DNA of 64,000 bases, from assembly GCA_963714425.1 (NCBI GenBank), contig CAVQOI010000014.1, positions 62,001 to 126,000 on the forward strand, written 5' to 3'. Made by a program: the position numbers and the translations under genes. Below are positions 26,785 through 35,688 of this stretch, piece by piece; the stretch's first letter is position 1; each line of letters opens with the position of its first letter. Source of the stretch: DATCYX01 sp963714425 (GTDB taxonomy: Bacteria > Chloroflexota > Anaerolineae > Anaerolineales > UBA4823). Under the pieces are notes generated by a model. That model saw only the letters and a program-made list of their open reading frames with translations, was not told the DNA's origin and ran no database searches.

Positions 26785-27918
26785 TCAGTCAACCCGAATG
26801 AGTTTGCGCGGCAGGTCGCTGAAGCTTTCGCAACCTGAGGGTGTGATGACTACATCGTCCTCGATGCGTACTCCCCCACGCCCGGGTAAGTAGATCCCCG
26901 GCTCAACTGTGAATGTCATCCCCGGAACCAGGGTTTGGGGATTGCTATCTCGGATATATGGCTCTTCGTGACCTTCCAATCCCAGACCATGTCCTGTGCG
27001 GTGTGTGAAATACTTGCCATAACCAGCCTGATCGATGACTGCACGAGCGGCGGAGTCGACATCTGCAGCAGCGATTTCAGGTCCTGCAGCCTGGCGCCCA
27101 GCAGCATTGGCGTCCAGCACAATTTGAGCAATTCGTGCAAACTCAATATCTACATCGCCCACAGCGAACGTGCGCGTCAGATCTGAGAAGTAGCCTTCAT
27201 AGGATGCACCCCAGTCGATCACCAGTAAATCGCCATTCTGTAGGGGTCTTTGCGTGGGAACCGCGTGGGGATTGGCACTGTTCGGTCCGGCAGACACAAT
27301 AGGTGAGAAGGGGAGGTCTGGGTCGGAGCCGTTGCGGAACAGCTGGAGAGTCAATTCAGCTGCCAGGGCTTTCTCAGAAATTCCGATTTTGATGGAAGGC
27401 AGAGTGGCATTTAGTGCATTTTGGGCAATATCGACTGCTTTGCGCATAGCCATTATCTCATCAGCATCTTTAATCATGCGGAGTAATGCAACAGTCTTGT
27501 CTGCTGGGATGAATTTTGCCCCTGACAGAGCAGCTTCAAGCAGGCGCAGCTCTAAAACACGCATGCGTGTGGTCTCGACACCGATGGCGCTTCCTGATGT
27601 TAATTTTGTATTAGCCAGAGCCCCTTGGAAGCTATCCGCCCATATACTGGGATCTTCGCCATACATGATCGATCGTAATGGGTAGGGTAGATTTCCTACC
27701 TTCCCAGATTCCAGCTCAGGCAGCACAATCAACGGCACCTCTCCTGGAATGAATGTGATAATCACCGGACGTTCCATGAGGTGGAAGTGCAAACCGGTCA
27801 AATAGGTCAAAGTAGGACCTGCATTGAGCGAAAGCGCATCGAAGCCAGCTGCGCGGATCGCTTGCGCCAGCCTTTCTTGCCGGTTGGCGAAGGGCGACGA
27901 AGAGCCTATTGTGATCAT
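26785..27918 (-). CDS. M24 family Xaa-Pro peptidase
   Basis: The 377-residue protein has a creatinase-like N-terminal domain and a pita-bread metallopeptidase domain. The five metal ligands are visible: two Asp in VIDWGASYEGYFSDLTRTF, His in HRTGHGLGLEGHEEP and two Glu in FTVEPGIYLPGRGGVRIEDDV. These enzymes release the residue before proline from peptides in the cytoplasm. GAGAGG precedes the ATG. It is the first gene of an operon with the MFS transporter. Confidence 0.93.
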   Translation of the reverse strand: MITIGSSSPFANRQERLAQAIRAAGFDALSLNAGPTLTYLTGLHFHLMERPVIITFIPGEVPLIVLPELESGKVGNLPYPLRSIMYGEDPSIWADSFQGALANTKLTSGSAIGVETTRMRVLELRLLEAALSGAKFIPADKTVALLRMIKDADEIMAMRKAVDIAQNALNATLPSIKIGISEKALAAELTLQLFRNGSDPDLPFSPIVSAGPNSANPHAVPTQRPLQNGDLLVIDWGASYEGYFSDLTRTFAVGDVDIEFARIAQIVLDANAAGRQAAGPEIAAADVDSAARAVIDQAGYGKYFTHRTGHGLGLEGHEEPYIRDSNPQTLVPGMTFTVEPGIYLPGRGGVRIEDDVVITPSGCESFSDLPRKLIRVD

Positions 27919-27974
27919 GGCCTCTCCAAGTGGAAATTACAGGTGTGTTAGAATAGCCCAATCATAGCATAAAG

Positions 27975-28631
27975 ATGTTTGATTTACCGATTTTCCCCCT
28001 CAATACGGTGCTCTTTCCGGGCATGCCGCTCCACTTGCACATTTTCGAAGAGCGGTACAAGATGCTAGTGGAAACTTGTTTAAATTCAGATCGTCGGTTC
28101 GGCGTTGTGTTGATCGAAAGCGGGGTAGAAGCATTCGGTCCGTTACCTGAGCCTTGCAAGGTAGGCTGTGTCGCGCGTATTCTGGAGATGGCTCCCCTGA
28201 GTGAAGGTCGGATGAACCTAGTGGTTGTCGGCCAGGAGCGTTTTCAAATCCAATCACTAGATCAAATTACAAAACCATATTTAATCGGCAAGCTGGATTC
28301 TTACCCTCTTGAGATTGAAGCCCCCCAAGAAATCCAGATCACAGCGGAGAGGTTGCGTTCACGCCTGCAACGCTACGTTCAGTTGTTGATACAGATGAGA
28401 GACCAGCAGCAGGCTCCTGAGCCCCTTCCAGAGGACCCTGAGCTGCTTGCGTACCTGGCAGCGATCTTGCTTCAGGTGCCGATAAAGGAGAAGCAAGCGC
28501 TCCTCGAAGTGGAAAGCGCTGAAGCCTTATACAGCACGTTAAATGACATTTTCGACCGCGAATTGGCTTTGTTGCGCGCCATGCTGGGGGAAAGCAGCCG
28601 AGACGGTATCGGGGTATTTTCCCGAAATTAG
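27975..28631 (+). CDS. LON peptidase substrate-binding-domain protein
   Basis: The 218 residues form a stand-alone Lon N-terminal domain: it starts LPIFPLNTVLFPGMPLHLHIFEERYKMLV, continues with FGVVLIESG and VARILEM, and ends with a helical bundle. No AAA+ or protease domain is present. Such proteins occur widely in bacteria, but their role is poorly defined; substrate recognition is assumed by analogy. No Shine-Dalgarno is obvious before the ATG. It precedes the tRNA-Ala pair. Confidence 0.92.
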   Translation: MFDLPIFPLNTVLFPGMPLHLHIFEERYKMLVETCLNSDRRFGVVLIESGVEAFGPLPEPCKVGCVARILEMAPLSEGRMNLVVVGQERFQIQSLDQITKPYLIGKLDSYPLEIEAPQEIQITAERLRSRLQRYVQLLIQMRDQQQAPEPLPEDPELLAYLAAILLQVPIKEKQALLEVESAEALYSTLNDIFDRELALLRAMLGESSRDGIGVFSRN

Positions 28632-28638
28632 CACTGGC

Positions 28639-28667
28639 TTGACAGCGGTAGTGCACTCAGATAGAAT
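28639..28667 (+). promoter_or_regulatory. Promoter of tRNA-Ala(CGC)
   Basis: TTGACA (28639-28644) and TAGAAT (28662-28667) are spaced by 17 nt. The first base of the tRNA is 17 nt after the -10 box. Confidence 0.8.
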
Positions 28668-28683
28668 CATGCCACTCAATCTT

Positions 28684-28756
28684 GGGCCTGTAGCGCAGTT
28701 GGGAGCGCGCTTCAATCGCACTGAAGAGGTCGCGGGTTCGAATCCCGCCAGGTCCA
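28684..28756 (+). tRNA. tRNA-Ala (anticodon CGC)
   Basis: The 73-nt sequence folds into a cloverleaf: acceptor GGGCCTG with CAGGTCC and discriminator A, D-arm GCGC with GCGC, anticodon stem CTTCA with TGAAG around loop ATCGCAC, and T-arm CGGGTTCGAATCCCG. The anticodon CGC reads the alanine codon GCG. The 3' CCA is not encoded. A promoter precedes it. Confidence 0.95.
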
Positions 28757-28760
28757 CTCG

Positions 28761-28789
28761 TTGACGGAATTAACGTTTACGAGTAAAAT
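28761..28789 (+). promoter_or_regulatory. Promoter of tRNA-Ala(GGC), probably also serving leuS
   Basis: TTGACG (28761-28766) and TAAAAT (28784-28789) are spaced by 17 nt, with the tRNA starting 17 nt after the -10 box. The leuS T-box leader begins 13 nt after this tRNA, leaving no room for a separate promoter outside the tRNA gene. Confidence 0.75.
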
Positions 28790-28806
28790 TCCGTGGCAGT
28801 TCGCCT

Positions 28807-28879
28807 GGGCCCATAGCGCAGTTGGGAGCGCGTCTCAATGGCATTGAGAAGGTCGAGGGTTCGAATCCCTCTGGGTCCA
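28807..28879 (+). tRNA. tRNA-Ala (anticodon GGC)
   Basis: The 73-nt cloverleaf has acceptor GGGCCCA with TGGGTCC and discriminator A, D-arm GCGC with GCGC, anticodon stem TCTCA with TGAGA around loop ATGGCAT, and T-arm GAGGGTTCGAATCCCTC. The anticodon GGC reads GCC and GCT alanine codons. The 3' CCA is not encoded. It is close in sequence to the neighbouring tRNA-Ala(CGC), suggesting local duplication. Confidence 0.95.
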
Positions 28880-28892
28880 CACAGAAAGTCAA

Positions 28893-29147
28893 GGCAGGAG
28901 TAGTAAGCCATCTGGCAGCGAGCCGGGAGAGCGAGGTGGAAGCCCGGTAATGTGCCCGCAGAGCACAGCCAACAAAGGGAGGCTGAACTCGCCTGTCGCC
29001 TACTGGGCAAACTCCTCCGGTGAATGAAGTAGCTGGAGGCGGGATGCGCCCGTTATCGCGTACCAGAGTGGCCTCCTTCGGAGGCAACCAGGGTGGTACC
29101 GCGGAGCTCCCTTCGTCCCTGTGAAAGGACGAGGGGTGTTTTTTTTG
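28893..29147 (+). promoter_or_regulatory. T-box riboswitch leader of leuS (leucine specifier CTC)
   Basis: The base of Stem I pairs GGCAGG (28893-28898) with CCTGTC (28992-28997). The 5' side carries the AGTAGTAA (loop E) motif, and the specifier codon CTC (Leu) at 28988-28990 follows GAA just inside the stem. The conserved T-box AGGGTGGTACCGCGG is at 29090-29104. It binds uncharged tRNA-Leu and then favours the antiterminator, so leuS is expressed when charging is low. The specifier matches the downstream gene. Confidence 0.93.
29109..29146 (+). terminator. Regulated terminator of the leuS T-box
   Basis: A ten-pair stem (CCCTTCGTCC at 29109-29118 with GGACGAGGGG at 29127-29136, one G-T pair) is followed by eight Ts at 29139-29146. 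Its 5' side follows the T-box core, as expected for the alternative antiterminator fold. Confidence 0.9.
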
Positions 29148-29242
29148 GGAACGGCTTTTAATGCCTACACGGAAAATATTAGTCAATGATTATGAGATAC
29201 TTTGAATATGCGATACCGGTTCAGAGATAATGGAGCAAGAGC

Positions 29243-31714
29243 ATGACTGAATTTCCTGCTTATATGCCCTCGGAGATCGAGTCCAAGTGGCAGGATCGCT
29301 GGGATACAGACGGCCTGTACCAGGCGGATATCGATCCCGCAAGGCGGAAACACTACGCCCTAACAATGCTGCCCTACCCATCGGGGGAGCTGCACATTGG
29401 GCACTGGTATGCCATGATTCCTTCGGATGCGCGCGCCCGCTTCATGCGCATGCGAGGTTTCAACGTCATGTTTCCTATGGGTTTTGATGCGTTTGGCTTG
29501 CCGGCAGAGAATGCAGCCATCCGGAATAATGTCCATCCAAAGGAATGGACGTATAAGAATATCGAGCGCATGCGTAAGCAACTGCGCAGCATGGGTGCGA
29601 TGTTCGATTGGCGACGGGAAGCAGTCTCCTCTGATCCAGAATATTACGTCTGGTCGGAATGGTTCTTCATGCAATTGCATAAACACGGTCTGGCATACCG
29701 CAAGATGTCACCGGTGGATTGGTGCCCGAACTGCAATACAACCCTCGCTCGCGAGCAGGTTTGGGGTGACGATCGTCATTGTGAGCGTTGTGGCACACCC
29801 GTGATCAAAAAGGACCTGGAACAGTGGTTCTTCCGGACGACGAATTACGCTGAGGAATTGCTGGATTTTTCCGAAGCAGATTGGCCTGACCGTGTAAAAC
29901 TACTCCAAACCAATTGGATCGGGCGCTCTGAGGGCGCTGACGTTCATTTCACTGTCGATGTAACGAACCTGACTCAAGAAGAAGCCCTATTAACCGTCTT
30001 CACCACTCGCCCGGACACTTTATGGGGTGCAACTTTCATGGTGTTGGCTCCCGAGCACCCATTGGTGGAGAAGATCACGAGCGCAGAGCACCAAAGTTCA
30101 GTCCAAGAGTACGCCCGACAGGCAGCTCGCCAGTCCGATATCCAGCGCGAGGCGGTAGACAAAGAAAAGACGGGTGTGTTCACCGGCGCTTATGCCATTA
30201 ATCCAGTAAATGAGGAACGCATCCCCATTTGGGTCGCCGACTATGTGCTGATGACGTACGGGACAGGTGCAATCATGGGCGTACCTGCTCACGATCAGCG
30301 CGACTTTGAGTTTGCACGTAAGTTTGGGTTGGAGGTACGCGTGGTTATCCAGCCGGAGGACATGCCGCCATTGAATGGCGCCAGCATGCCTGAATCGGCA
30401 CCTGCATACGGCACCATGGTGAACTCAGGACCATTGACCGGTACACCTGGTCCTGTAGCGTTTGACGCTGCGATCGAATTCCTGCAAGAGCGAGGTACGG
30501 GCGAACGCGCCGTGAATTACCATTTGCGCGATTGGTTGATATCACGCCAACGCTATTGGGGCTCGCCGATTCCGATTATTTATTGCCCGGAACATGGTGC
30601 GGTTGATGTTCCCGAAGATCAGCTGCCTGTGCTTTTGCCTGATGATGTCCAGTGGCTCCCAACGGGTGAATCACCTTTGAAATTACACCCCACCTGGAAG
30701 CATACTACCTGCCCCATTTGTGGGCGTCGAGCTGAGCGTGAGACGGATACGATGGATACCTTTATGTGCTCATCCTGGTATCACCTTCGCTATCTGAGCC
30801 CACACTTCGATAAGGGCCCATTTGACCCTGTTGAGTATCAGTATTGGATGCCAGTCGATACCTACACCGGGGGTATTGAGCACGCTACCATGCACCTGAT
30901 CTACACACGTTTCTTCCACAAAGCTTGCCGGGATATGGGAATTGTCACAGGTCCTGAGCCCATGACACAGCTCCGCAATCAAGGTCTGGTGTTGGGGGAG
31001 GATTCGGAGAAAATGTCGAAGAGCCGCGGCAACGTTGTTGCCCCAGATGATCTGGTAAACCGCTACGGTGCGGATACGGTGCGAGCTTATTTGATGTTCT
31101 TTGCTCGCTGGGATCTGGGAGCCCCTTGGAACAGCAATGGGATTGAAGGAACAGCCCGCTGGTTACGACGTGTATGGAACCTCTTCACCGACAAACCTGA
31201 TCAAAGTATAAAATCAAGTCCAGACGTTCTACGCTCCTTACGCCGTAAGGTGCACCAGACACTGCGAAGCGTCACACGTGATTACGAGCAATTTGAGTTT
31301 AATACGATTGTCTCCAGCCTGATGGAGCTGCTGAATGAAATGAGCCGAGTTTGGGATCAGGGAGCAGGAAATTCAGCCGAATGGAATGAGGCGGTTGATA
31401 TCTATTTGCGCATGATGGCACCAGTCACGCCACATATCACCGAAGAGTTATGGGCACATCGGGGGGAGAAGTATTCAATCCACCAGCAGCCGTGGCCCGA
31501 ATTCAATGAAAGCGCTGCAGCGGAGGAAGAAGTCACGCTGGTTGTGCAAGTGAATGGAAAAGTACGTGACCGCATAACCGTCCCCGCGGATATCAGCCAG
31601 GAGGCTGCGCGCGAAGCTGCCCTCTCCAGCTCGGCGGTACAAAAATACCTGGGTAAAAGGTCCCCGAAGAAGGTAATTGTCGTCCCAGGTAAGTTAGTGA
31701 ATATCGTCGGTTGA
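29243..31714 (+). CDS. leuS: Leucyl-tRNA synthetase
   Basis: A class Ia synthetase of 823 residues that charges tRNA-Leu. The HIGH motif is HIGH at 51-54 after PYPSGEL, a zinc-knuckle segment has CPNC and CERC, and the CP1 editing domain carries the TTRPDTLWGATF region. The KMSKS loop is SEKMSKSRGN near residue 590. The C-terminal tRNA-binding extension (LVVQVNGKVRDRI) is present. Expression is controlled by the T-box leader just upstream. It converges with miaA. Confidence 0.97.
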   Translation: MTEFPAYMPSEIESKWQDRWDTDGLYQADIDPARRKHYALTMLPYPSGELHIGHWYAMIPSDARARFMRMRGFNVMFPMGFDAFGLPAENAAIRNNVHPKEWTYKNIERMRKQLRSMGAMFDWRREAVSSDPEYYVWSEWFFMQLHKHGLAYRKMSPVDWCPNCNTTLAREQVWGDDRHCERCGTPVIKKDLEQWFFRTTNYAEELLDFSEADWPDRVKLLQTNWIGRSEGADVHFTVDVTNLTQEEALLTVFTTRPDTLWGATFMVLAPEHPLVEKITSAEHQSSVQEYARQAARQSDIQREAVDKEKTGVFTGAYAINPVNEERIPIWVADYVLMTYGTGAIMGVPAHDQRDFEFARKFGLEVRVVIQPEDMPPLNGASMPESAPAYGTMVNSGPLTGTPGPVAFDAAIEFLQERGTGERAVNYHLRDWLISRQRYWGSPIPIIYCPEHGAVDVPEDQLPVLLPDDVQWLPTGESPLKLHPTWKHTTCPICGRRAERETDTMDTFMCSSWYHLRYLSPHFDKGPFDPVEYQYWMPVDTYTGGIEHATMHLIYTRFFHKACRDMGIVTGPEPMTQLRNQGLVLGEDSEKMSKSRGNVVAPDDLVNRYGADTVRAYLMFFARWDLGAPWNSNGIEGTARWLRRVWNLFTDKPDQSIKSSPDVLRSLRRKVHQTLRSVTRDYEQFEFNTIVSSLMELLNEMSRVWDQGAGNSAEWNEAVDIYLRMMAPVTPHITEELWAHRGEKYSIHQQPWPEFNESAAAEEEVTLVVQVNGKVRDRITVPADISQEAAREAALSSSAVQKYLGKRSPKKVIVVPGKLVNIVG

Positions 31715-31747
31715 TAGTAATTTGATTCCCCCTCGAGGGCACTGAAT

Positions 31748-32689
31748 TTATGGCACTAATTTAGACCAGGAGCGGATTACTGCCTCGAGCTCGCCGATAA
31801 CACCCGAATCGACATTGAACCAGCGAATATCGGGGTCGTTGCGCTTGAACCAGTTCGCCTGGCGGCGCACAAAGATTCGCGTGCGGCGTTTGATTAGCAG
31901 AATCGCATCTTCTAGGCTGGACTCCCCCAAAAGATAATGAATCATTTCCTGATAACCGATAGCAGACAGTGCTGGCAGTTGCGGCGCAAATCCTTGAGCT
32001 AGCAGGAAACGCACTTCATCGATGAAGCCTGCGTCCAGCATTGCATGGATGCGAGCATCAACCCGGGCGTAAAGATCTTCCCTTGGGCGGAGCAGCCCCA
32101 AGGTCAGTACCCGGTAGACGCTTGGCGAACGCTGCCGCTGAGCTGAGAAAAGCCTGCCGCTACTTAAGATCACTTCCAAAGCGCGTATACTGCGCCGTTT
32201 GTTCCGAAAATCAATGTTCGCCGCAGCTTGCGGATCGAGCACAGCCAAGCGAGCATGCAAACCAGCCAGACCGATCTCAGAAGACCAATGTTCCAGGGCA
32301 TTACGCAATGTGGGATTGGGCTCCATATGTGGCACCTGCCACCCCTGAAGGACTGCCCGAATGTATTGTCCTGTGCCACCAACCAGAAAGGGCAATTTGC
32401 CTCGACCCTGGATAGATGCAACCGCATCTCTTGCCGCTTTTTGAAATATTGCCAGACTCCAGGTTTCATCTGGATTGGCAACGTCGATCAGGTGATGCGG
32501 TACCCGCTGGCGCTCCTGCAGGGTTGGTTTGGCAGTTCCGATGTCCATCCCGCGATACAGCAGCCGCGAATCGGCTGAGACGATTTCGCCGTCCAGGTTT
32601 TCAGCTAGCTGGATGGCGATTTCAGTTTTTCCGACTGCCGTCGGTCCGACAATGGCAATTAGAAGAGGTCGGGTATCCGTGCGGGTCAA
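31748..32689 (-). CDS. miaA: tRNA dimethylallyltransferase
   Basis: MiaA adds a dimethylallyl group to A37 of tRNAs that read U-starting codons. Walker A is GPTAVGKT (15-22), then DSRLLYRGMDIGTAKP (40-55), VGGTGQYIRAVLQG and the C-terminal RRTRIFVRRQANWFKR. The length of 313 fits the family. No ATG or GTG lies before the Walker motif, so the TTG at 32689 is the only plausible start. It overlaps the stop of the YraN-like gene by four bases and is co-transcribed with it. Confidence 0.96.
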   Translation of the reverse strand: MTRTDTRPLLIAIVGPTAVGKTEIAIQLAENLDGEIVSADSRLLYRGMDIGTAKPTLQERQRVPHHLIDVANPDETWSLAIFQKAARDAVASIQGRGKLPFLVGGTGQYIRAVLQGWQVPHMEPNPTLRNALEHWSSEIGLAGLHARLAVLDPQAAANIDFRNKRRSIRALEVILSSGRLFSAQRQRSPSVYRVLTLGLLRPREDLYARVDARIHAMLDAGFIDEVRFLLAQGFAPQLPALSAIGYQEMIHYLLGESSLEDAILLIKRRTRIFVRRQANWFKRNDPDIRWFNVDSGVIGELEAVIRSWSKLVP

Positions 32690-33057
32690 TCCTTGCTGGT
32701 AATAATATTCTCAAAATGCTCAACCTGCGCAGGCTGGTCTTTAACCTTTACGATGGCGATCACATCCATACGCCAATCATAGCTTAACTCGGGATGGACC
32801 TGTAAATACGCTTGGGCAGCGGCGAGCATGTGGGATTGTTTTGTACTCGAGATGGAGACTTCAGGCGGTCCGAGAGACGGGGAGGAACGGGTTTTTACCT
32901 CAACAAATATCAACTCATCCGCACGTGTTGCGATAATGTCCACTTCGCCGTATGGTGTTCGCGCGTTCCGCTCAAGGATCGAGTAGCCATTCTGGGAAAG
33001 ATACCTGGCTGCCAGGGTCTCACCCCATTTGCCGAGGGCTTGCCGATCCTGACCCAC
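32686..33057 (-). CDS. YraN/UPF0102 family nuclease-fold protein
   Basis: The 123-residue protein starts GQDRQALGKWGETLAARYL and has the PD-(D/E)XK-like core GEVDIIATRADELIFVEVKTRSS. The UPF0102 (YraN) family resembles Holliday-junction-resolvase-like nucleases, but its function is not proven. The start is GTG, with GAGGG about ten bases upstream. It lies between the UgtP-like glycosyltransferase (three-base gap) and miaA (four-base overlap). Confidence 0.9.
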   Translation of the reverse strand: MGQDRQALGKWGETLAARYLSQNGYSILERNARTPYGEVDIIATRADELIFVEVKTRSSPSLGPPEVSISSTKQSHMLAAAQAYLQVHPELSYDWRMDVIAIVKVKDQPAQVEHFENIITSKD

Positions 33058-33060
33058 GAC

Positions 33061-34185
33061 TTATTCACCCTCAAGGATTCTATTTGCGATCTCGGAAGCC
33101 GCGTTTGGCCTTCCTAAAGACCAAGCCCGATGTTTTATCTCATAGACCGTGTCTGGATTGGCGACACAATATTCGAGAACACGGATGACCTCGGATACAG
33201 ATTCTCCCCGAAACGCAACACCATGACGAGCGAGGAAATCGACGTTTGCTGCTTCCTGTCCCGGACCTGGCTTGAATAAGATCATGCAGATGCCTGAGGC
33301 AAGTGCTTCAGAGACGATCAATCCGCCTGGCTTTCCGATGAGCACATCTTGCTCTCTCATCAAAGCATACATATCATCCACAAAGCTGCGCACCTGGATT
33401 TTCACCGGATTTGATTCTGCTCGTTCCTCTAGCCGTTCCCTTAAGCGCCTGTCCTTGCCTGTGACGATGGTGACAATCAGATCTTGATTCTTGATAGCTG
33501 CCAATCCATCCATCAGGTCATAAAGATATTGCTTGACTTCAGTGTAAGACCCGCCTCGAATCCCGCCTGCGATAAGGAGCACACGTAACGGATCAACAAT
33601 CCGATTAGGTTCATTATGAGTAGCTTGTTCGAATCCAAGCCGGATTGGTATTCCGGTGGCATAAACATTCTGCGGCTTTACCCCGCGGTAGATCATGGTA
33701 TTACCAACGTCCTGATGCCCAACAAAATAAGAATCAATGCCTGTGACAGGCCACAAGGTGTGCAATCCAAAGTCGGTCACAATGCCAAACACCTTGCGGG
33801 CAAGCCCGCTCTTACGCAGGGCTGCTGCGATTGCGCAGGGTAAGACGTGTGTGGCAACCACAATGTCACTGGAACCATCTTCGCACAGTGTTTCCATCAT
33901 GAGATCACGCAGAATTTCTAAATCTGTCACCCACTCGAAGATGCTTCCGCCGGTCCCTTGTCGCCAGATCGAGTCGTAAATTCCGGGTGTGAGCATTACC
34001 GATGCAGCCTGCAACCGTTCCAGGATCGATGGCAAGATGTCGATTGTGCTGCCGAAGGGATCAATAACGCGGGTTGTCACCTCAGGAGCTCGTCGCTGGA
34101 GAGCAGCGGCGACCGATTCTGCCGCAACCTGGTGACCTGAGCCAATCGACAAATATAATATTGAAACGTGAGAGCAATTGGTCAT
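33061..34185 (-). CDS. UgtP/MGDG-synthase-like glycosyltransferase
   Basis: The 374-residue protein has the family start LYLSIGSGHQVAAESVAAAL, an N-terminal domain of the MGDG synthase type and a GT-B nucleotide-binding C-terminal half with LIAGGIRGGSY and DVLIGKPGGLIVSEALASG. Relatives move glucose or galactose from a UDP-sugar to diacylglycerol at the inner membrane face, making glycolipids. The acceptor here is inferred. It is the first gene of an operon with the YraN-like gene and miaA. Nearby plsY fits a lipid theme, though on the other strand. Confidence 0.87.
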   Translation of the reverse strand: MTNCSHVSILYLSIGSGHQVAAESVAAALQRRAPEVTTRVIDPFGSTIDILPSILERLQAASVMLTPGIYDSIWRQGTGGSIFEWVTDLEILRDLMMETLCEDGSSDIVVATHVLPCAIAAALRKSGLARKVFGIVTDFGLHTLWPVTGIDSYFVGHQDVGNTMIYRGVKPQNVYATGIPIRLGFEQATHNEPNRIVDPLRVLLIAGGIRGGSYTEVKQYLYDLMDGLAAIKNQDLIVTIVTGKDRRLRERLEERAESNPVKIQVRSFVDDMYALMREQDVLIGKPGGLIVSEALASGICMILFKPGPGQEAANVDFLARHGVAFRGESVSEVIRVLEYCVANPDTVYEIKHRAWSLGRPNAASEIANRILEGE

Positions 34186-34381
34186 GGGGGGATACGCCGT
34201 GTTTGTTCCTTGAGGAAAAACCGCTAATCACAAGCACTTCGATGAACGGGAAGAACCCTCTCCCAAATATTTACATGAGAGCTAGAGCTTTCGTTCAGTT
34301 GTGAAGGGTCAAATACCATATTATGATACCATGCGTTATCAGGTTGCAGAGAAGTGTTTTCGCATGTAAAATGCGAACAGA

Positions 34382-35191
34382 ATGCACCAGCAACATTTAC
34401 CCAGAGCAGACCGGCTAAGCATCCTGGCGGCGATGATCTTGCTTGCATACGCCCTTGCCAGCTTCATTGAGCTGCCTGCTCTTGACCTAAGCATGCAATT
34501 GCCGGGTATGTTCATTGAAATACCATTGGATGTACATGCGGTGGCTGCCTTGCTCGTGGCAATATTAACCGCCTCAGGAGCGGACTGGCTCCTACGGACG
34601 CATCCCGCGGTCGGGGAACACCGCACATTTGCGCATTGGTTGGTGCCTGCTTTTACAGCATGGACGATAGGAGTGCCATTATCGCAGATCTCTGGAGCCC
34701 CACAGTGGTGGCTGGGATTTATAGGTGGAGGCGCACTATTAATGCTGGTTTTGGTTGCTGAGTACATTACCCTGGACCCAGATGATTTCCGCCAACCAAT
34801 TGCAGCTGCTGGTCTGACCACTGTCTCGTTCGCGTTGTGTTTAATCCTGGCAATAGCCTTGCGGTACTCAGGACTCCGTCTTTTTTTGATCTTACCACCG
34901 CTGGCGCTGGCATTCTGGTTGGTTAGCCTGCGTACCCTGCACCTACGCTTGCATGGGCGTTGGGTATTTCTCCAGGCAGGCGTGGTATCTCTGGTGTGTA
35001 CACAAATTGCTGCCGCCATTCATTATCTGCCGCTCACCCCAGTATCGTTTGGATTGGTATTAATCGGGCCGGCTTATTCCCTCACCAGCCTAATCGGCAA
35101 TTTGAATGAGGATGAACCCTTGCCTCAGGCGATCCTGGAGCCTGTGGTAGTTCTCCTAATCTTGATCGGAGCTGCACTGTGGATCCGCTAG
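34382..35191 (+). CDS. Conserved integral membrane protein of unknown function
   Basis: The 269-residue protein has about eight hydrophobic helices covering nearly the whole length, with short loops and no recognisable catalytic motif. The pattern LPGMFIEIPLDVHAVAALLVAILTASGADWLLR in the first third suggests a family I associate with Chloroflexota, but I cannot name it firmly. It overlaps the start of the JAMM peptidase gene by 13 bases, so the two are translated together. Confidence 0.72.
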   Translation: MHQQHLPRADRLSILAAMILLAYALASFIELPALDLSMQLPGMFIEIPLDVHAVAALLVAILTASGADWLLRTHPAVGEHRTFAHWLVPAFTAWTIGVPLSQISGAPQWWLGFIGGGALLMLVLVAEYITLDPDDFRQPIAAAGLTTVSFALCLILAIALRYSGLRLFLILPPLALAFWLVSLRTLHLRLHGRWVFLQAGVVSLVCTQIAAAIHYLPLTPVSFGLVLIGPAYSLTSLIGNLNEDEPLPQAILEPVVVLLILIGAALWIR

Positions 35192-35607
35192 CTCCTGTCG
35201 AGCAACATGGTTTACGAATCAGCTCTGCACAATGGGAAAGCATGAAGCAGCATGTCGATTTCCATGCACCTCAAGAGGCGTGTGGTTTACTGGCTGGCAA
35301 GGGAGTAGACGTGAGTGCCACGTATCCGATCACGAATATATTGCAGAGTCGCGTACAATTCAGGATGCAACCAGAGGAACAATTAATGGCCTTTCTGGAA
35401 ATTGAAGAGCAAGGTTTGGATTTGGTGGGCATCTATCATTCGCATCCGGCAGGACCTCAATATCTATCAAGTCGAGACATTGACGAAGCCTATTATCCAG
35501 AGGTGGTACACCTGATTTGGTTCATTCAGAACAGGTCATGGTCGTGTCTGGGCTATCGTATTCAGGATGGACAGAGTGTACAGGTCCCAATCCAGGTTGG
35601 TGCATAA
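35179..35607 (+). CDS. JAMM/MPN-domain (M67) metallopeptidase
   Basis: The zinc site of the JAMM motif is complete: Glu33 in PQEACG, H87-S-H89-P in GIYHSHP and Asp100 in SSRDID. At 142 residues it is one JAB1/MPN domain, like the small bacterial M67 proteins that cleave sulfur-carrier (ThiS/MoaD-like) tails or ubiquitin-like conjugates. No sulfur-carrier gene is adjacent, so the substrate is unknown. The start is GTG with GGAG upstream, inside the 3' end of the preceding membrane gene. Confidence 0.88.
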   Translation: MDPLAPVEQHGLRISSAQWESMKQHVDFHAPQEACGLLAGKGVDVSATYPITNILQSRVQFRMQPEEQLMAFLEIEEQGLDLVGIYHSHPAGPQYLSSRDIDEAYYPEVVHLIWFIQNRSWSCLGYRIQDGQSVQVPIQVGA

Positions 35608-35688
35608 CACAAGCTGGTAGCAACGCGTTTCTCATTTATGTGTTATAGCTAATATCAAACTGGAGTATTATCGGAGGAATACATCGAA

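Noticed and set aside
1168..28879. alaS and the two tRNA-Ala genes as a functional cluster.
   Set aside because: They are 25 kb apart on different strands, with no shared control seen.
28684..28879. tRNA pair as a phage or island attachment site.
   Set aside because: No integrase gene or flanking direct repeat of the tRNA 3' end is seen; the surrounding genes are housekeeping.
35604..35646. ATAACACA/TGTGTTAT inverted repeat after the JAMM peptidase gene as a terminator.
   Set aside because: Eight AT-rich pairs around a 27-nt loop with no T run is too weak.
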